Part shown: positions 48,801 to 61,004 of the stretch, one piece after another
How the letters are laid out: every line of letters starts with the position of its first letter
Numbering within the stretch: the first letter of the stretch is position 1
Assembly (NCBI GenBank): GCA_930367205.1
Contig: OV884009.1
Location: 38,511,841 to 38,575,840 of the forward strand
Direction: 5' to 3'
Origin: Acanthosoma haemorrhoidale
Taxonomy: Eukaryota; Arthropoda; Insecta; Hemiptera; Acanthosomatidae
DNA length: 64,000 nucleotides
Notes under the pieces: generated by a model
The model's database searches: none
What the model saw: only the letters and a program-made list of their open reading frames with translations
What the model was told of the DNA's origin: nothing
Position numbers and translations under genes: made by a program

Positions 48801-49433
48801 TATATGTTGCAAAGTATTGTATATCTTAATGTTCTCTGATTTGAAGGATACCGTAGAACTACTCAGGGCCAGAGAGTGACGACGATTGTTCCGCACCTGA
48901 TGGAAAGTACAGCCTCTCTCTTGGGTTAGCAGATATTAATCAGGTATCGCTGAGTGGTCTTATCGTGTACAAGTTTATAGCAGGTGGTATAATGAAAAGG
49001 TGATGATGGAACTTGTAGCGCGTGGGCACCAGGTGGTTGCTAGTTACCACATACCTCACATCTCGACCATTACTCTCCTCTCTTCCAGGCTACAGATCTC
49101 CCTCACCAAGATACTTAGCTCTCACTGTCGCCCGTCAGACAACTCGATGCGATGTTGAAAATTTCAGTAAGAGTTGTCTGTATCTTATAAGCTACAAGAC
49201 ATAAGAGTTGTGAATGTTCCCTTTATCCAAGGCTCCATGTGTTTGTGTTCGTTTCACTGTTCCTCATTTGGATGTATTTCAGAAATTCTTCTCTCCATCG
49301 ACTAAAGAATTTTCAAGCAGATTAAACTTTCACTGATATAAATGTAAAGAAAATTAATCGAATGACTAGTTGATCCAATGATCTGTTGCCTTTCAAGTTT
49401 TACATCAAAGTTATTTTTTTAGCGTTTACTAAT
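48801..49433. other. No gene seen; one dispersed motif
   Basis: A minus-strand copy of the recurrent ~40-bp motif lies at 48901-48932. A 60-codon frame at 49022 is unrecognised. Confidence 0.4.
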
Positions 49434-49530
49434 TTGTTTGTTAATGTATAATTACATTAATTATAAATGTTTATTGTTTGTTAATTTATTATAAAATTAA
49501 TTATAAATGTTTATTGTTTGTTAATTTATG
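49434..49530 (+). repeat. 40-bp tandem repeat, ~2.4 copies
   Basis: The unit contains 'attaattataaatgtttatt' and 'gtttgttaattta', repeated with a 40-bp period. The first unit differs by a small insertion. AT-rich, non-coding. Confidence 0.85.
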
Positions 49531-50934
49531 TTTCATTTTTGGAAATAAATATATGGACGAAAAAGGTCAGTGAGAGAACAGTATCGAGAAATGTCCACAT
49601 TCGTGCTGAAGTTTTGAACCAAAAAACTTGAAATCGCCTTTTTGCATATTAAAACCCGCTAAGAACGAATTATATACGCGATTTCTGTAAATGGTTCACA
49701 AACCTTTTGTAATATCTTTTCAATTAATAATGAATTACCGTCTTCAATCTGTACTTAACTACGGAGAACAAGCAGAACTCTTAATATTCAACAACTTCTG
49801 AGCCGAGCTTTCAGTAATCTTAAACGTTAGCGAAACGGACTTGACTGTTTTTTTAAATATCTGTTAAATATACCTTTAAATTTTAGAGCGTAATGGGCCA
49901 TTACGACCATTAAGACGCAAATAGAGAGGCATACGTAAGAAGATTCGAGCAAAATAAAAGCGTATTCTCTTGGACTCACCAAAGAATCATCACGTTCTCA
50001 AACACAATTTATTTAACAAATTTTATCAAGCGCGTATTAAATATTACTTATTTTTCATAAAGAATTCAATAATGTTTGAGTAAAATTTCGACCTCTGAAA
50101 ATAGGACAATAATAATCAGTTAAATTCAATTTAATTTTCGAAATGAAACCAGTCAAATTAAAAAAAAAAAATGTATTCATGTGTTGTATGTTTTCATATT
50201 TATTTGAATAGTTTTCATTTGTTTTTGTTTTTTTATATATCTTATATGCTCAAAACTAATATTACGTAACAGATGTTCTGGATGTATAGCTTGCCTTGTT
50301 TTGCGTGCTAACCTCACCGTTACAAGGTCGATCACGTGAGCTTAAGGTGCTTGTTCTGCTTGGTAGCTAATCCAGTCACGGTTGGAAAATTGAAAAAAGA
50401 CAATTGAGAGTTAGAGCATTCAGTACGAAAATCAAAACTATTGAAAACACAGTTTTCAGTCTGTGGGTCCATTCGTATTCGTCATATGCCTATTAAACAA
50501 GGTACCCGATTTTTTCACAGGATGCGCGATAATTTTAGCTCCCGTTTCCTGTCTAAGTAAACAAGAATATGTCCATGTAACACTTGAATACACCTTTAGT
50601 ACTTTGGAAGAAAGGATCTCTATCGAGTACTTAGAGGAGTAAGCGTAAAATAAGAATGACGTTCAAGGCCGGGCTTAGTTAAGCTCAATAGCAAGACACA
50701 AAATCTTCTGAAACACCGCGAGGACACTTGAAGGATTTACAACGGGCCGATTAAAAAAAAAAGTCTTTGTAATGCGTAAATTATTTAAGTTAGGGGAAGG
50801 TCATCGGCGAATAAGTTTAAAGGAAAATGACAACTAACTGAATGAACGGAGCTAGGACAAGTTTCAAAAGTTAGTACGTTTGCTGACGATGAAACCGAGG
50901 TGATCCCCCCATTCTAACATGAGTTCTAGCTAAC
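49531..50934. other. No gene seen (1.4 kb)
   Basis: AT-rich. Nothing recognised. Confidence 0.45.
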
Positions 50935-51515
50935 CCGGGTCCATTTTCGCGAATTCCCTTTTCTTGATCAAGTTCCATAATCAGCTCAAATCAAATCTCT
51001 CAAGAATCCCTATATGGATCCTATCTCATCCAAACTGGTCGCTTTTACAAGGCCGGTTTTCCACGGCGCCAACTTCGATTAGTCCAGCGATACCAAGACC
51101 CGAGTCCTCTCTAACCTAGACCCTTCTTCAAGGTCAATTCCTTTAGATAGTTCCAGTTCCAGCCTCAATCGTTCCAGATCTCCCAACAGCCAAGTCCCTG
51201 CAAACCTTGGCCCTAGTTCAAGCTTGGTCCTCTTATCTGGAACCTGTTCCAGCCCCCCTCGGTACAGATCTCCAAAATCCGCATCTTTGTTAACCCGGAT
51301 TATCTAACCTGATCTAAGAACCGGGTCTACGCATATCTATCTTCCATCTATTTCCACCGCTGGATCCAGTTCCACCTCCATTCAGTACAGATAACTCAAT
51401 ATCTGGGCCTTCGGTAACTACGGTTCCGTTTCCGTAGTTCTCTTAGCTTGTCCCAGTTTCTGCGCCAATTTACAACAGATTTCCCAAATATCGTGTCTTC
51501 GCTAACTTGACCCTT
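50935..51515 (+). repeat. C-rich degenerate minisatellite, 5-6 units of ~85-120 bp
   Basis: A unit opening 'gttccagc', then 'tcggtacagatctccc', then 'gtctt'/'aagtc', then 'gctaacctggaccctt' repeats with openings near 50971, 51150, 51249, 51370 and 51456. A weaker unit lies between the first two. The plus strand is strongly pyrimidine-rich (Purine-poor) throughout, unlike its surroundings. No unit keeps an open frame from one repeat to the next, so coding is unlikely. Confidence 0.7.
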
Positions 51516-51534
51516 TTTATTTTTTTCATATATA

Positions 51535-52460
51535 ACTTCTTCATTGTTCTAAATTTACAATCTGCCTTATTAGACAATAATTAACTGAGATAAATGTTCT
51601 CATTCATACCATATTCACAATTCATCATTCACTCGCTCATTCATACAATATTTACAAACAGCCCAGAGGCCTCCCAAATCCACATGTTTACACCTCCCTC
51701 GCATGCGAAAGAGAAAGCGGAGTTTTGGGAAATCCCCCACGCTTCTTCATCAGTTACCGGATACGAGCCAGTGGAGGCTGACGAAAAGCGCGAGAGCCAC
51801 ATACGCTCAGGACATGATTGGAGAAACTGGCCATTGCCAGGACTCCCACTGTCACGCATTTATAGCAGGTCATGAGGCCACTGCCGTTTCAGTCTCCGAG
51901 GAGGATTATAGAGATGAGTGGTGCAGTGCAATGACTGTGGGTTAGGGTGGTTGGATAGGCTACTACGGAATTTCATGAACTTGGAAGGGATGAGTTCAAG
52001 AATGTAGAGTATATTAAGATCGTTATGAAGGGTTTTGTTGTTGACATAATAAGGGGCATTTACTATTGTTATCAGGACTTTTGATTGGAAGGATTGAATA
52101 CGCTTGATGTTCGACTTTTTTGCTGTCCCCCATAGCTCTATTCCGTATGTCCAGATCGGCTTAAGTATAACTTTGTAGATTAGCAATTTATTTTCTACTG
52201 AGTAGTCTGTACAGTTGTCCAAAGCGTCTGTTTAGTTCTTGTCTTTTTAGCCTTGTATGTGGGTTCCAGGTCAGTCGTTGGTCGAGATGGAAGCCTAAGT
52301 ACCGTACTGTCTCGGATACAGGGAGAGGAATAGAATTAAAATAAACTAGTAGACAAGAATTACGACAGAGGGAACCTTTATTAAAACTGATTCTTATTAA
52401 GTTCGAAAAAAAATAATTACTGCTGTTTAGTTTGGATTTACCAAAAACGAAAACCACAGC
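51535..52460 (-). pseudogene. J1 LINE, longest copy: reverse transcriptase C-terminus and 3' UTR
   Basis: On the minus strand, 52457-52188 encodes a segment with VRYLGFHLDQRLTWNPHTR, the conserved block after the catalytic palm in Jockey-clade reverse transcriptases. A frame change near 52200 leads into 52222-51860, with LLIYKVILKPIWTYGIELWG, then SNIKRIQSFQSK, then TLHNDLNILYI, then an HPNPQSL segment ending RRLKRQWPHDLL and a stop. A 3' UTR of ~320 bp ends with the tail at ~51540. The catalytic YADD and endonuclease regions are absent through 5' truncation. The frameshift makes it a pseudogene. Close neighbours in sequence are 9296-10080 and 45641-46060. Confidence 0.9.
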
Positions 52461-55400
52461 CTAGCGGCGGGTGTGCCCAAGCAAGGTCTAACGAGATCAT
52501 TATTGGCATTCCTACAAGTATATAGGCAAAATTTGATGGCCACCGCACATGATAAACCCGTGTCCAGATAGACTGACTTATCGATTCGACCTTTCGATGA
52601 GATCTTGTAAACAGTGCTGTATGTTTGAGCAGACACCAGACACCCGGTGACAGCGGTTACACCATTGATGAGGTCATACATGTACTCAGGTGTGCGTAGC
52701 GGCTTTGCGTGACCACGATCGGCCTCGGACCTGTCATGATGCAGCAACCCATGCAATGGCACCGTCACGCCCATTCCATGACTGTGTCTAGTTCAACTTC
52801 TGTACCTCAACGGGACGTTAATCATAAGCTAATAAGCCCGAATTCATTTGATAAATTTATCGATTCTGATTAACCATATCGCGGAAAATATGACACTTTA
52901 CAACTGTAAATTACAGTAATTGAAGTATCCCTCTCACTTGAACCGAAGCGCCTCGTTACTTGATAAAATGTCCCTTCTATTACACGTTTGGGTGGTTGAC
53001 CTAAGTGGGAAAAAAATGTTATTCAAAATTATAAGTGATTTACGACAAAAGCGCCCATCTTGGGTGCGGTATGAATAGTGATGCAGTTATCCTTTTCAGT
53101 CACAACAATAATTATTGCTCAAAGAGAGGGGAATTAATTTGAAACAGATACGCGAGAATCATGGCATAGGTCTGTATGTACTATGAGAATGTTCGTGAAA
53201 ATGATCGATTCGTTATGAAATTTAATACGTACCACATCACATTACTCAGGCTCCCTAGATGTTGCTGCTGAGAAAATCTTGCTTGACCTGGCCTAGCTGC
53301 TGTGTAGGAGTGGCTGTTTAAGGTCGTGTCTACACTCTCCCTATATGTTTCTGCGTTATTGTTTTGTTTTTTGCGTATATTACCTTTATTGCCAAGCTCG
53401 AAGCGAGAGGGCTTACTTTCATGCAGGTGTTACTCTCTAGACTAAGCCAATTCATCGGTAATTTTAAAGGCGATAGGGCGGGCTGCACTGTAGATGTTTC
53501 AATTAAGAGTTGATTACAAACATTTTAATTTAGGGAGGTACACGAAAAAAAAAAGTTAACACGAAAACAATTTAAATCTCAGCTTTCTAGAGAAACGCAA
53601 GAAACAGCTCAGAAATATTTTAAGATTTAAAAATATTACAAAGAATATAACTTGTGTATATAATGGCGTTATAATTTATTTTTATTATATTATAATTTAG
53701 TTTAAAATTCATATTTCATTTGTTAAAAAGGCAATTTTTACTGGCCGAGGTTGTTTAGTAAATATAATCAAAATTAATTTTGATCAAAAATATTGCATAT
53801 ATAAACGTATTAACTTGTTTTAAAAAAACCGACGGAGACGCTAGCTCAAACTCGGGCATGACTCAATATTTTTATTTTTTACGACCTTTTTCGTAATCAT
53901 GTAAAATGAGAAAAAAATTCAAGAGGCTACCGGTCCATGGATGTACAAGTTAGTTGATGAATGCTTAGCTAAGTGCGCTTGCGACCTGTTAACCAAGCGT
54001 GCAGTGGCATGTGGAGACAAAGGTATGGTTTCAAGGTCCTTGGGCATGGCATATTGTTCCGTCTCGGCATGCTTCTAACCCACAACACAAAGCTCGCCGC
54101 TGGACCATTTTCACTGTCGTGGGCAGCAATGGCTTCTCATTAATTCTCTGTTCATTTCCAATATTAGAGCGATCCATGCATTCATTCACACATTCCTCAA
54201 CAGTGGCTCCAAGAATTATATACAGGATGTTAGGAATAAAAGATGCATTCCAGAAATTCTTTTAACAGAGAAACTAGCAACATTTTGAAGGTGATGGGTT
54301 TTCACAAAACATACGGAGACTCTGACCCAAACTGTTGAATAGTTGATATGAAAAAATGGTGGACCACTAGATATGTGTTGATTTCAAGTGACACATACAC
54401 CAATTTTGGGTTTCAAAGAAGATTGAATGTTTAAAAAAAAATCACGTTGAAAAAGTGAATCGATGACTTTTATGCTTCATGCTTGCTTCACCACTCTCTG
54501 GGATTCTCTCCTAATATTTTCCATAACTTTCAAAACCTTCCTCTCCACCATCCAGACAAATTTCGAAATTTGTATTCATTAATACAATTATTCCATACTT
54601 TATATTGATTGTTTTGTAATATTTACATATTTTACACTTTATTCATGATAGAATATCGATCATTTAATTATCTTTAAACTTCACTGTTCTCTCAGAAAAT
54701 ATATATTTATATGATTTATTACCTTTGGCTACAACTATGCAATTAAGTAACCACTTATAATTCATTATTTTTCTCTCTTTAATCTTGTATGAAACCTATT
54801 TATTTTACAATTGTTTAGTTGTTTGCCACACAATTTATCTATATTTATTTACTGGACTGCTGTTAAATATTTTTTAGATACAGGCTTTTTTTTCTATAAC
54901 TATTTCTGAATGGCAGAAATAATCAATGGAAGGTACGGAAGCACCCGTGGGCACCCATTCGCTTTTATACGCACCGGTCCGTGGACTTGGTTTGATCATA
55001 CAAGTATGAAAGCGTGTGGGGAGGTTTGAGTCGGACTGCGTGGTATGGGGTCGGATGTGAGGTTCGCTGTGCGACCCTTCATACTCGTCCATCTCACCAA
55101 TTCAAAGCATGAAATTGTGCGGGGGAGCTTACGACCCGACTCTCAAACTCGTAACACGAAACCACGTTCGCTACATTATAAAGGTACATCGATATTAAAA
55201 ATATTACACAGCAGGTACTTGGGTGTTATGCAGACTATTCTTACTATTGAAACACTCATTGATTCGTTGGAATATCCTGAAATTTAGTTACGATTATCAA
55301 AATAAAGACATAAGTTGGTAAAAAAATTGACTTGGTGGTGTTATTAATTAATGTTATTTTCTCGAATTTATCCCGTCGAAGAATCCCACTTCACAATTAG

Positions 55401-56583
55401 TTGTTGAAGGTCTGATGTGTTTAAACACATGTTGTGACGGCGGCACCTTTGAAGATGAAGACCACCCTGACACCGCTTGTATAAATATTACTTTAGTTTT
55501 CTTATTATTAAATAAGTTTATGTCTAATTAGAAGTGTTTATTTTTCAAAATTTCGATCCTAAGTGAAAATACCCCCCCCTATTAGTTTATTATTAAGTCA
55601 CCTATTGTTAGTTTATTATTTACTTATTCTTTATTGGTTTTATTTTTTAATGGAATGAGTTTTGAAGAGAATAAATCATTTTGGGAAGAATTCATAAAAA
55701 TGTACAAAGCGCGTCCCTGTTTGTGGGATATCAAATCAAGAGAATATTACTATTGAAATTTCCGGAATAATGTGCATCTGTTGTAACCAAGTGTCGGGGG
55801 AAATATCCCTTCTTTTTTTTATTTTCCCCACATCCCCTTGTTATTATAATTTATGGAAATCATTATCTACAAAAATGAATCTATTTACAGTAGGTCATTG
55901 TGCGTCCTGTAGCTTGGCTACATTTTATATAATTTTTAATAATTTTACATTGCGATTTGTGGTTGTACAAACGTATAGTGTCCATTGTACATCCATTGTC
56001 TAAACATGTTTAAAAGTGATGGGGGCCACCTTATAAATCATAGACTTAAAACTAACTTACAATTGTCATAGTATTAAATACCGGATGTGTTAGGTACAAA
56101 AAATTATATTATTTTTTATATATGAAAACATCTCTCAATTGATAGTTCGTCGCCAACACGGTCCAACAATAACGTCCTCTCGTTCCAACCGTATGAATGT
56201 GTGTGGGCACAGGCACAGCTCATACAGTATGAAGAGCCACCCCTCGTCACGGACCGGTGTTACGACCGTATGGGTGGGTGGATGGGGAATGGGGGATAAA
56301 TTGGAAATAAAATGAAGATAATGGTATTGGATGGAAGCAAAAAGACATTAGGGAATGCATGAGGGGATCTCCCATTGTGGTGATGTTGACACAACCGTTG
56401 AGGGCAATGAAAGGTACCATCAGTCCCCACTTATCCTTTCAATTATCGTAACCTCGGCCACTAGCCTCGCTTTGGTTCTCCATATGAACGCTCTATTGTT
56501 AATAGAGTACGTATGACATTGAAATGAGACTCTCTCAAACACCCGTTTCTTATGTTTTTTATTGGTCCAACGAGAACATCAAA
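52461..56583. other. No clear gene (4.1 kb)
   Basis: The minus-strand frame 52427-52774 (115 codons) is GC-richer, but its last ~10 residues overlap the LINE boundary and I recognise no domain. It may be older transposon sequence. The recurrent ~40-bp motif lies at 53391-53431. GC-richer patches at 54920-55170 and 56150-56290 carry no exon that I can defend. Confidence 0.4.
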
Positions 56584-57050
56584 ATCAATCATTCATACCA
56601 TTCCAATACTAAATTTTCTCCTGTATTCATGCAATGTTTACAATATATATCCATACAATACAGACAGACATATATACAAATCCCAGAAATAATTTACTTG
56701 GAATGTGGAATTTACTTTTTTATAGGAATGTCCCCTCGCCAATAAAGGAAGCGGAATCATTGATCGTCGATCGGGCTCCTCTTACAGTTACATTACTAGT
56801 AGATGGCAACAGTACATATTGAGAATGAGCGTGAGAGCCACATACGCTCCAAGCAAAAGAGAAGAGAAGAGAACTGGCTAGGATGCTAGAACTCCTAATG
56901 TTAGTTTTAAGAAGATCTATATGCCATTTTCACTGTGTGGAGGATGATGTGGTGTTAGACAGCGATATTGTCATGGAATTAGGCTGGACTAATGTAGGGC
57001 GTTATAGTTTTGCATGAAGTTTTAAAAATGTAGGGTAACGTGCTCTAGAA
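56584..57050 (-). mobile_element. Divergent LINE 3' end (shared tail, J1-related)
   Basis: Plus-strand 'cattcataccattccaata', then 'gtattcatgcaatgttta' repeats the tail layout. Further right 'gagcgtgagagccacatacg' (56827-56846) matches the J1 block 'gagcgcgagagccacata', and later blocks match weakly. Thus the middle is related to J1 while the rest has diverged. Two overlapping frames (73 and 62 codons) are shadows. Confidence 0.65.
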
Positions 57051-57065
57051 TAATGGATATATTTT

Positions 57066-57110
57066 TTCAAACTTCTTTATTGTGCTAAAATTACAATCTG
57101 CCTTATCTTG
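57066..57110 (-). mobile_element. J1 LINE 3'-tail fragment
   Basis: Only the terminal ~40 bp of J1 remain (plus strand 'aaacttctttattgtgct', then 'aaaattacaatctgcctt'). Confidence 0.75.
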
Positions 57111-58102
57111 TCATTTGAGTCTGGTGGGTTCCATGGTGCTTTGTCACATGTCGTAAGGGGCAGAGCGTTAATGAAGCCTGATGGCTAGGATGTGCCGTAA
57201 GGTAAAATTAACGTGGGACCACGTACATTAACTTTTATTCACCATTAATGATACCTGTGATCAATGACAGTGAGGTGAATTTGGAGATTCTGAGATGCTG
57301 CATTAGGATCTGAATGGGGACTAAGCACTAAAGTAGCAGATCATATTACACTTGACTGCCAAAATTATACACAGAAAATTCTGGTGTACTCTCTTTGAAT
57401 GGCCGCTAGGCACTAGTCGCATGAAGGAAGAAACTGCGTACTTTCGCATTGATTTTTGAAGGTTTTGAATTCCAAACAGATATTTATTATAACTGTGTGC
57501 GTCCTAGTGTAGTGTAGGAATTCTTTTTTTTTTAATTTAGGATACAAATATATATGCACTTAATTAATTACAACGATAGGTTCTTGCTCGCATATGGAGT
57601 TACGACAAATTGAATGCAAAAATCACTGCACAGGACAAGTTGGCTTGTGGGGCATACTAGGTCAGTAACCCTGTGCCTGAGGACTGCGCTGACCAAACCC
57701 CCACATCTTCTAATCTTGAATATTTTAATAATCTCTTATTTATGATTGTAAATCCTCGCAGTAAATTAACTATTTAATCCAAAACGTTTTTTTCTGATTA
57801 TAACAAAGATTTTTTTTACCGAATAAAATGAAAATAAATGAGTAGCTATTATATAAAAACCATATGAAAAGTAAAGAAGAAATGGTCCGGATGTTCATGT
57901 GATATCCGGTGGTTCATAAATACTTATTAATTTTGTGAGAAAATACTTCGTTTTATTATTTGAATCGTTTTTGTTACTGAAAATTCGCATTTTCAATAAA
58001 TAAAAAAGCTAACATAATGCCAAAAAAAATGAAATAGTTGTCGTTTTATTTGCTTTTATTGATGAAAGAATGATAAATATATTTTTATCAAATCTATTGG
58101 TG
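57111..58102. other. No gene seen
   Basis: Unassigned AT-rich to mixed DNA. Confidence 0.4.
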
Positions 58103-58157
58103 GACTATGTTTCGACATAATACGCATATCTGCATCAGGTCCTGATAACTAAAAACT
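58103..58157 (-). repeat. Penelope/hammerhead-like motif, copy 6 (best)
   Basis: The minus strand reads 'gttatcaggacctgatgcag', then 'atatgcgtattatgtc', then 'gaaacatagtcc'. CAGG and CCTG can pair, and the stretch between CTGATGCA and GAAA forms a short stem. Same family as 41155-41205. Confidence 0.6.
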
Positions 58158-58259
58158 GAAAACAAATATAGATGTTAAACATTGGAGATCTCCTATAGCA
58201 CACAATCGTTTGGAGTTCCGACACTGGTACTCTTCGCCCATTTCCGGAGCGTCTGCGGC

Positions 58260-58520
58260 TCTCTTTCAGATTCCACTGTTACTATCGAGCAGTAATATGG
58301 CTGCAGGAGAAGCTTGGGGGATTTCCCTGATCCCTGATCGTTCTGCTGAGCTGGGAAGATGATAATCCCGCAGGCGAATCTATATTATTCCTGGACCTTG
58401 TACCTATGTATATTGCAAATAGTACATGAATGAGGGAGTGACTGCAAAATTGTAAATATAGCATGAATGACATCATTTAGCACAATGATCTATTATCCAT
58501 CCCAATGGTTCTGTATATAA
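58260..58520 (+). mobile_element. Divergent LINE 3' end (shared tail), plus strand
   Basis: A tail of 'gcaaatagtacatgaatga', then 'aaaattgtaaatatagca', then 'tgaatgacatcattt', then 'agcacaatgatctattatcc' follows the J1 order. The body at 58260-58390 is GC-richer and unlike J1. The 64-codon minus frame here is a shadow. Confidence 0.65.
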
Positions 58521-58767
58521 ACCACAAGTTATCGGAGTATTATAATTAATAATTATATAACCATGATAATTAAGAATCACAGCATGTACTACTTGCAAAA
58601 GAACTAAATAGTTCAAAACCAAAAGAAGTATATTTTGTAATATTTATCTAATATTAATGTATAACTTAAAAAAATTAGAAGTTAACTTCAGTGAAGAGCA
58701 GATTTAAAATCTTCAAATCTATCTAGTCACTAGATGGGCAACTATTATAGATGCAGGCAAAGGCAAC

Positions 58768-58836
58768 CACCCACAGTCATTACACTGCACTACTCATCCC
58801 TATAATCCTCCTCGGAGACTAAAACGGCAGTGGCCT
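58768..58836 (+). mobile_element. J1 LINE reverse transcriptase fragment
   Basis: A plus-strand piece encoding HPQSLHCTT, then YNPPRRLKRQW, the same C-terminal residues as in 51535-52460. It stops abruptly at 'cagtggcct', exactly where the 74-bp direct repeat begins. Confidence 0.8.
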
Positions 58837-58908
58837 TCACAATCGTGTAATAAAACTGTATATCTAATTTGGGGTTACGAAGTGGTGCGTGATAAATTGT
58901 AACTTCAA
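58835..58908 (+). repeat. 74-bp direct repeat, copy 1
   Basis: Matches 59495-59568 with about two differences. It begins 'cttcacaatcgtgtaataaa' and ends 'aaattgtaacttcaa'. Confidence 0.95.
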
Positions 58909-59263
58909 TAATGTGGTGGATTAGAACATTGGTGTTTTCAATTTTCAAAAAAATGTACATGAAATATTTTTTTATGTTGCCGATTCGTTGATGAATAATG
59001 ATTTAGCATAGTAAATTAATGTAATAATTTTGTCATTAATAGTCCAGAAGATACCTGGATGCGTGATACGTTGACATAGACGTTGCTTCATAAATAAAAA
59101 CAGACTGTATTGGCATCAGAAATATATTTTTCTACATTTTAAGAGGATATTTTGGATCGATTATCCTTCAAAATATCAATAGATTTTTAAAAGACTATAT
59201 TGCGGTCACCTCCGAAGGATTTCGCCTTAGCGATGGTTTTCTGGCTGGGCTTAGAGGACGATA
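58909..59263. other. No gene seen
   Basis: Inside the segment bounded by the 74-bp repeats. A possible very degraded copy of the hammerhead-like motif lies near 59045-59090. Confidence 0.35.
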
Positions 59264-59335
59264 GCTCAGATGGAAAAGCACATGACCGAAGATCAGCAAT
59301 TAGTTTGGATTTAACTCTGTCTATTTTCTATGGCT
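59264..59335 (+). repeat. tRNA-like sequence (decayed)
   Basis: A-box-like 'gatagctcagatggaaaagc' starts at about 59267, with a weak B-box-like 'gtttggatttaactc' ~40 bases later. Likely a tRNA-derived SINE head. Confidence 0.4.
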
Positions 59336-59494
59336 GATGATTATTTCACTAGGTAAAGTGATGTTGAACTAAGCTAAATCATTTTCATGCTCTCAGCGTT
59401 TTTGCATCTCAATGATTGTTAATTAATCATGTTCTGTACTGGGCAGATTAGTAAAAATCACGAATCAATGAGGAAATAACCAAATAAAAATTGA

Positions 59495-59568
59495 CTTCAC
59501 AATCGTGTAATAAAAATGTATATCTAATTTGGGGTTACGAAGTGGAGCGTGATAAATTGTAACTTCAA
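59495..59568 (+). repeat. 74-bp direct repeat, copy 2
   Basis: Partner of 58835-58908, 660 bp downstream and in the same orientation. It differs at about two positions ('aaaaatgta' for 'aaaactgta' and 'ggagcgtg' for 'ggtgcgtg'). Confidence 0.95.
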
Positions 59569-60503
59569 CTTTCCAACCCGATACAGCAACTTGCCCATGA
59601 GCCAAATGATTCTCTCATCTTGTAAAAGCATCGTGAATATACGTTCTACTATCTGAAAATCTAAGTGCCGACGGATGGGGGGGGGGGGGGTAAAAGAAGA
59701 AGATGATGGGCAGGCCTTCTTTTTTCAACTACTCCTAGTAAGAAATGGAGTACCCATTAAAGAGTTTTGTGGCCTTCTGTTCTTCAGATCGACAACTCCC
59801 TTTCCCCTGCTGTCAAAGATAGAGCCGAAACGTTCGTTCAGCCTGTCCCAGATTGCCAAAGAGAAAATTACACATGGCATACCATTGCCAATACGGCAAC
59901 TCAAATCAAATTGTAGAAATAAAATGCCAAACACAGGTTAATCGCATATTTAGGACCCAAGGATCCTCTCCATTAGGACATTATTTTAAAAAATAATTTT
60001 TCAAATAAGCGATGTGAATGCCCAAATACGAGATGTTAACTACACAGCATGACATGGAACAGTTGGCGAAAAGTTCCACGCTAATAATCAAAATAATAAA
60101 AAAAGTATTTATGAAACAACCCAAATTTGCCAATACAAATGATCTCGAAAAGAGAGGTTTTACTTCGTAACAGTTACGGTGTAATCGTTAGTCTCCTGTT
60201 AGTTCTGCGATAGCAATCGTGAATTTTATTCAATTTTAATTTAGTGATCTGAAAATGTAAAAATATATTTTTAAAAAACGTGTATACAAAACGTATTCGG
60301 AACAAAAAAAGATCGTCCACGTGTACAAGCTGATTTTAAGGGAACAATATGGATTTGCTATGGAAAATTTTTGGTAAATGGTTCTCACAATCATTTAATT
60401 TATATTTTGGAAAATAATATATACGCCAAACCAACCAAACCCATCTTTAGATATTGTTAATTGTTTTGCTACGTTCAGCGGACGGGGATTTAATTAAACC
60501 ATT

Positions 60504-60508
<5 letters not shown>
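59569..60508. other. No clear gene; G14 tract
   Basis: A G14 run lies at 59677-59690. Frames of 88 (plus, 59675-59941) and 69 codons (minus, 59725-59934) overlap in a GC-richer patch. The minus one contains IFDSRGKGVVDLKNRRPQ but belongs to no family I recognise. Confidence 0.4.

Positions 60509-60574
<66 letters not shown>
60509..60574 (+). repeat. (TA)n microsatellite, ~33 units
   Basis: A TA array of 66 bp with a single C interruption near 60555. The Tyr-Ile coding frame across it is an artefact. Confidence 0.97.
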
Positions 60575-61004
60575 CTTATTTATTTTATTTAGGGATACAC
60601 TATTTATCCCATACCCAACCATCCGAATATTTATGAATGTAAGGCAATTATAAAGGATGTATCTTTTCTAAGGATACATATATCTGTTAATCTATTTACC
60701 TGACAACCCATACACACCACGCTGTTACGCTCTAGTTGAATAATTAGAATACTTAATTTCTAGGGATGCCATCTAACTATTCCACTACTCCCGGATTTGA
60801 TTCCTGAAATCTTGAGCGTATTGCATTCGCGTAAAGTTGAACAATGTTATACCTTATTCAAATATCCAAATTATTTACTGTTGGTCCCACAATTGGGTCT
60901 AAACCCAAACTAATATGACTAAATAAATTAACGTGGTGATCAAATGGGAGGAATTCAATGGTAAAACAGAATTTACTAGACAAAATGTTTTATTAACCAA
61001 AACA
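60575..61004. other. No gene seen
   Basis: AT-rich. Nothing recognised. Confidence 0.45.

Noticed and set aside
52427..52774. 115-codon minus-strand frame as a host exon
   Set aside because: It runs across the LINE boundary. No clear acceptor or donor and no recognised domain. Older transposon sequence is as likely.
59675..59941. 88-codon plus-strand frame starting in a G14 run
   Set aside because: Its start codon and Gly run come from the homopolymer, with no domain or splice support.
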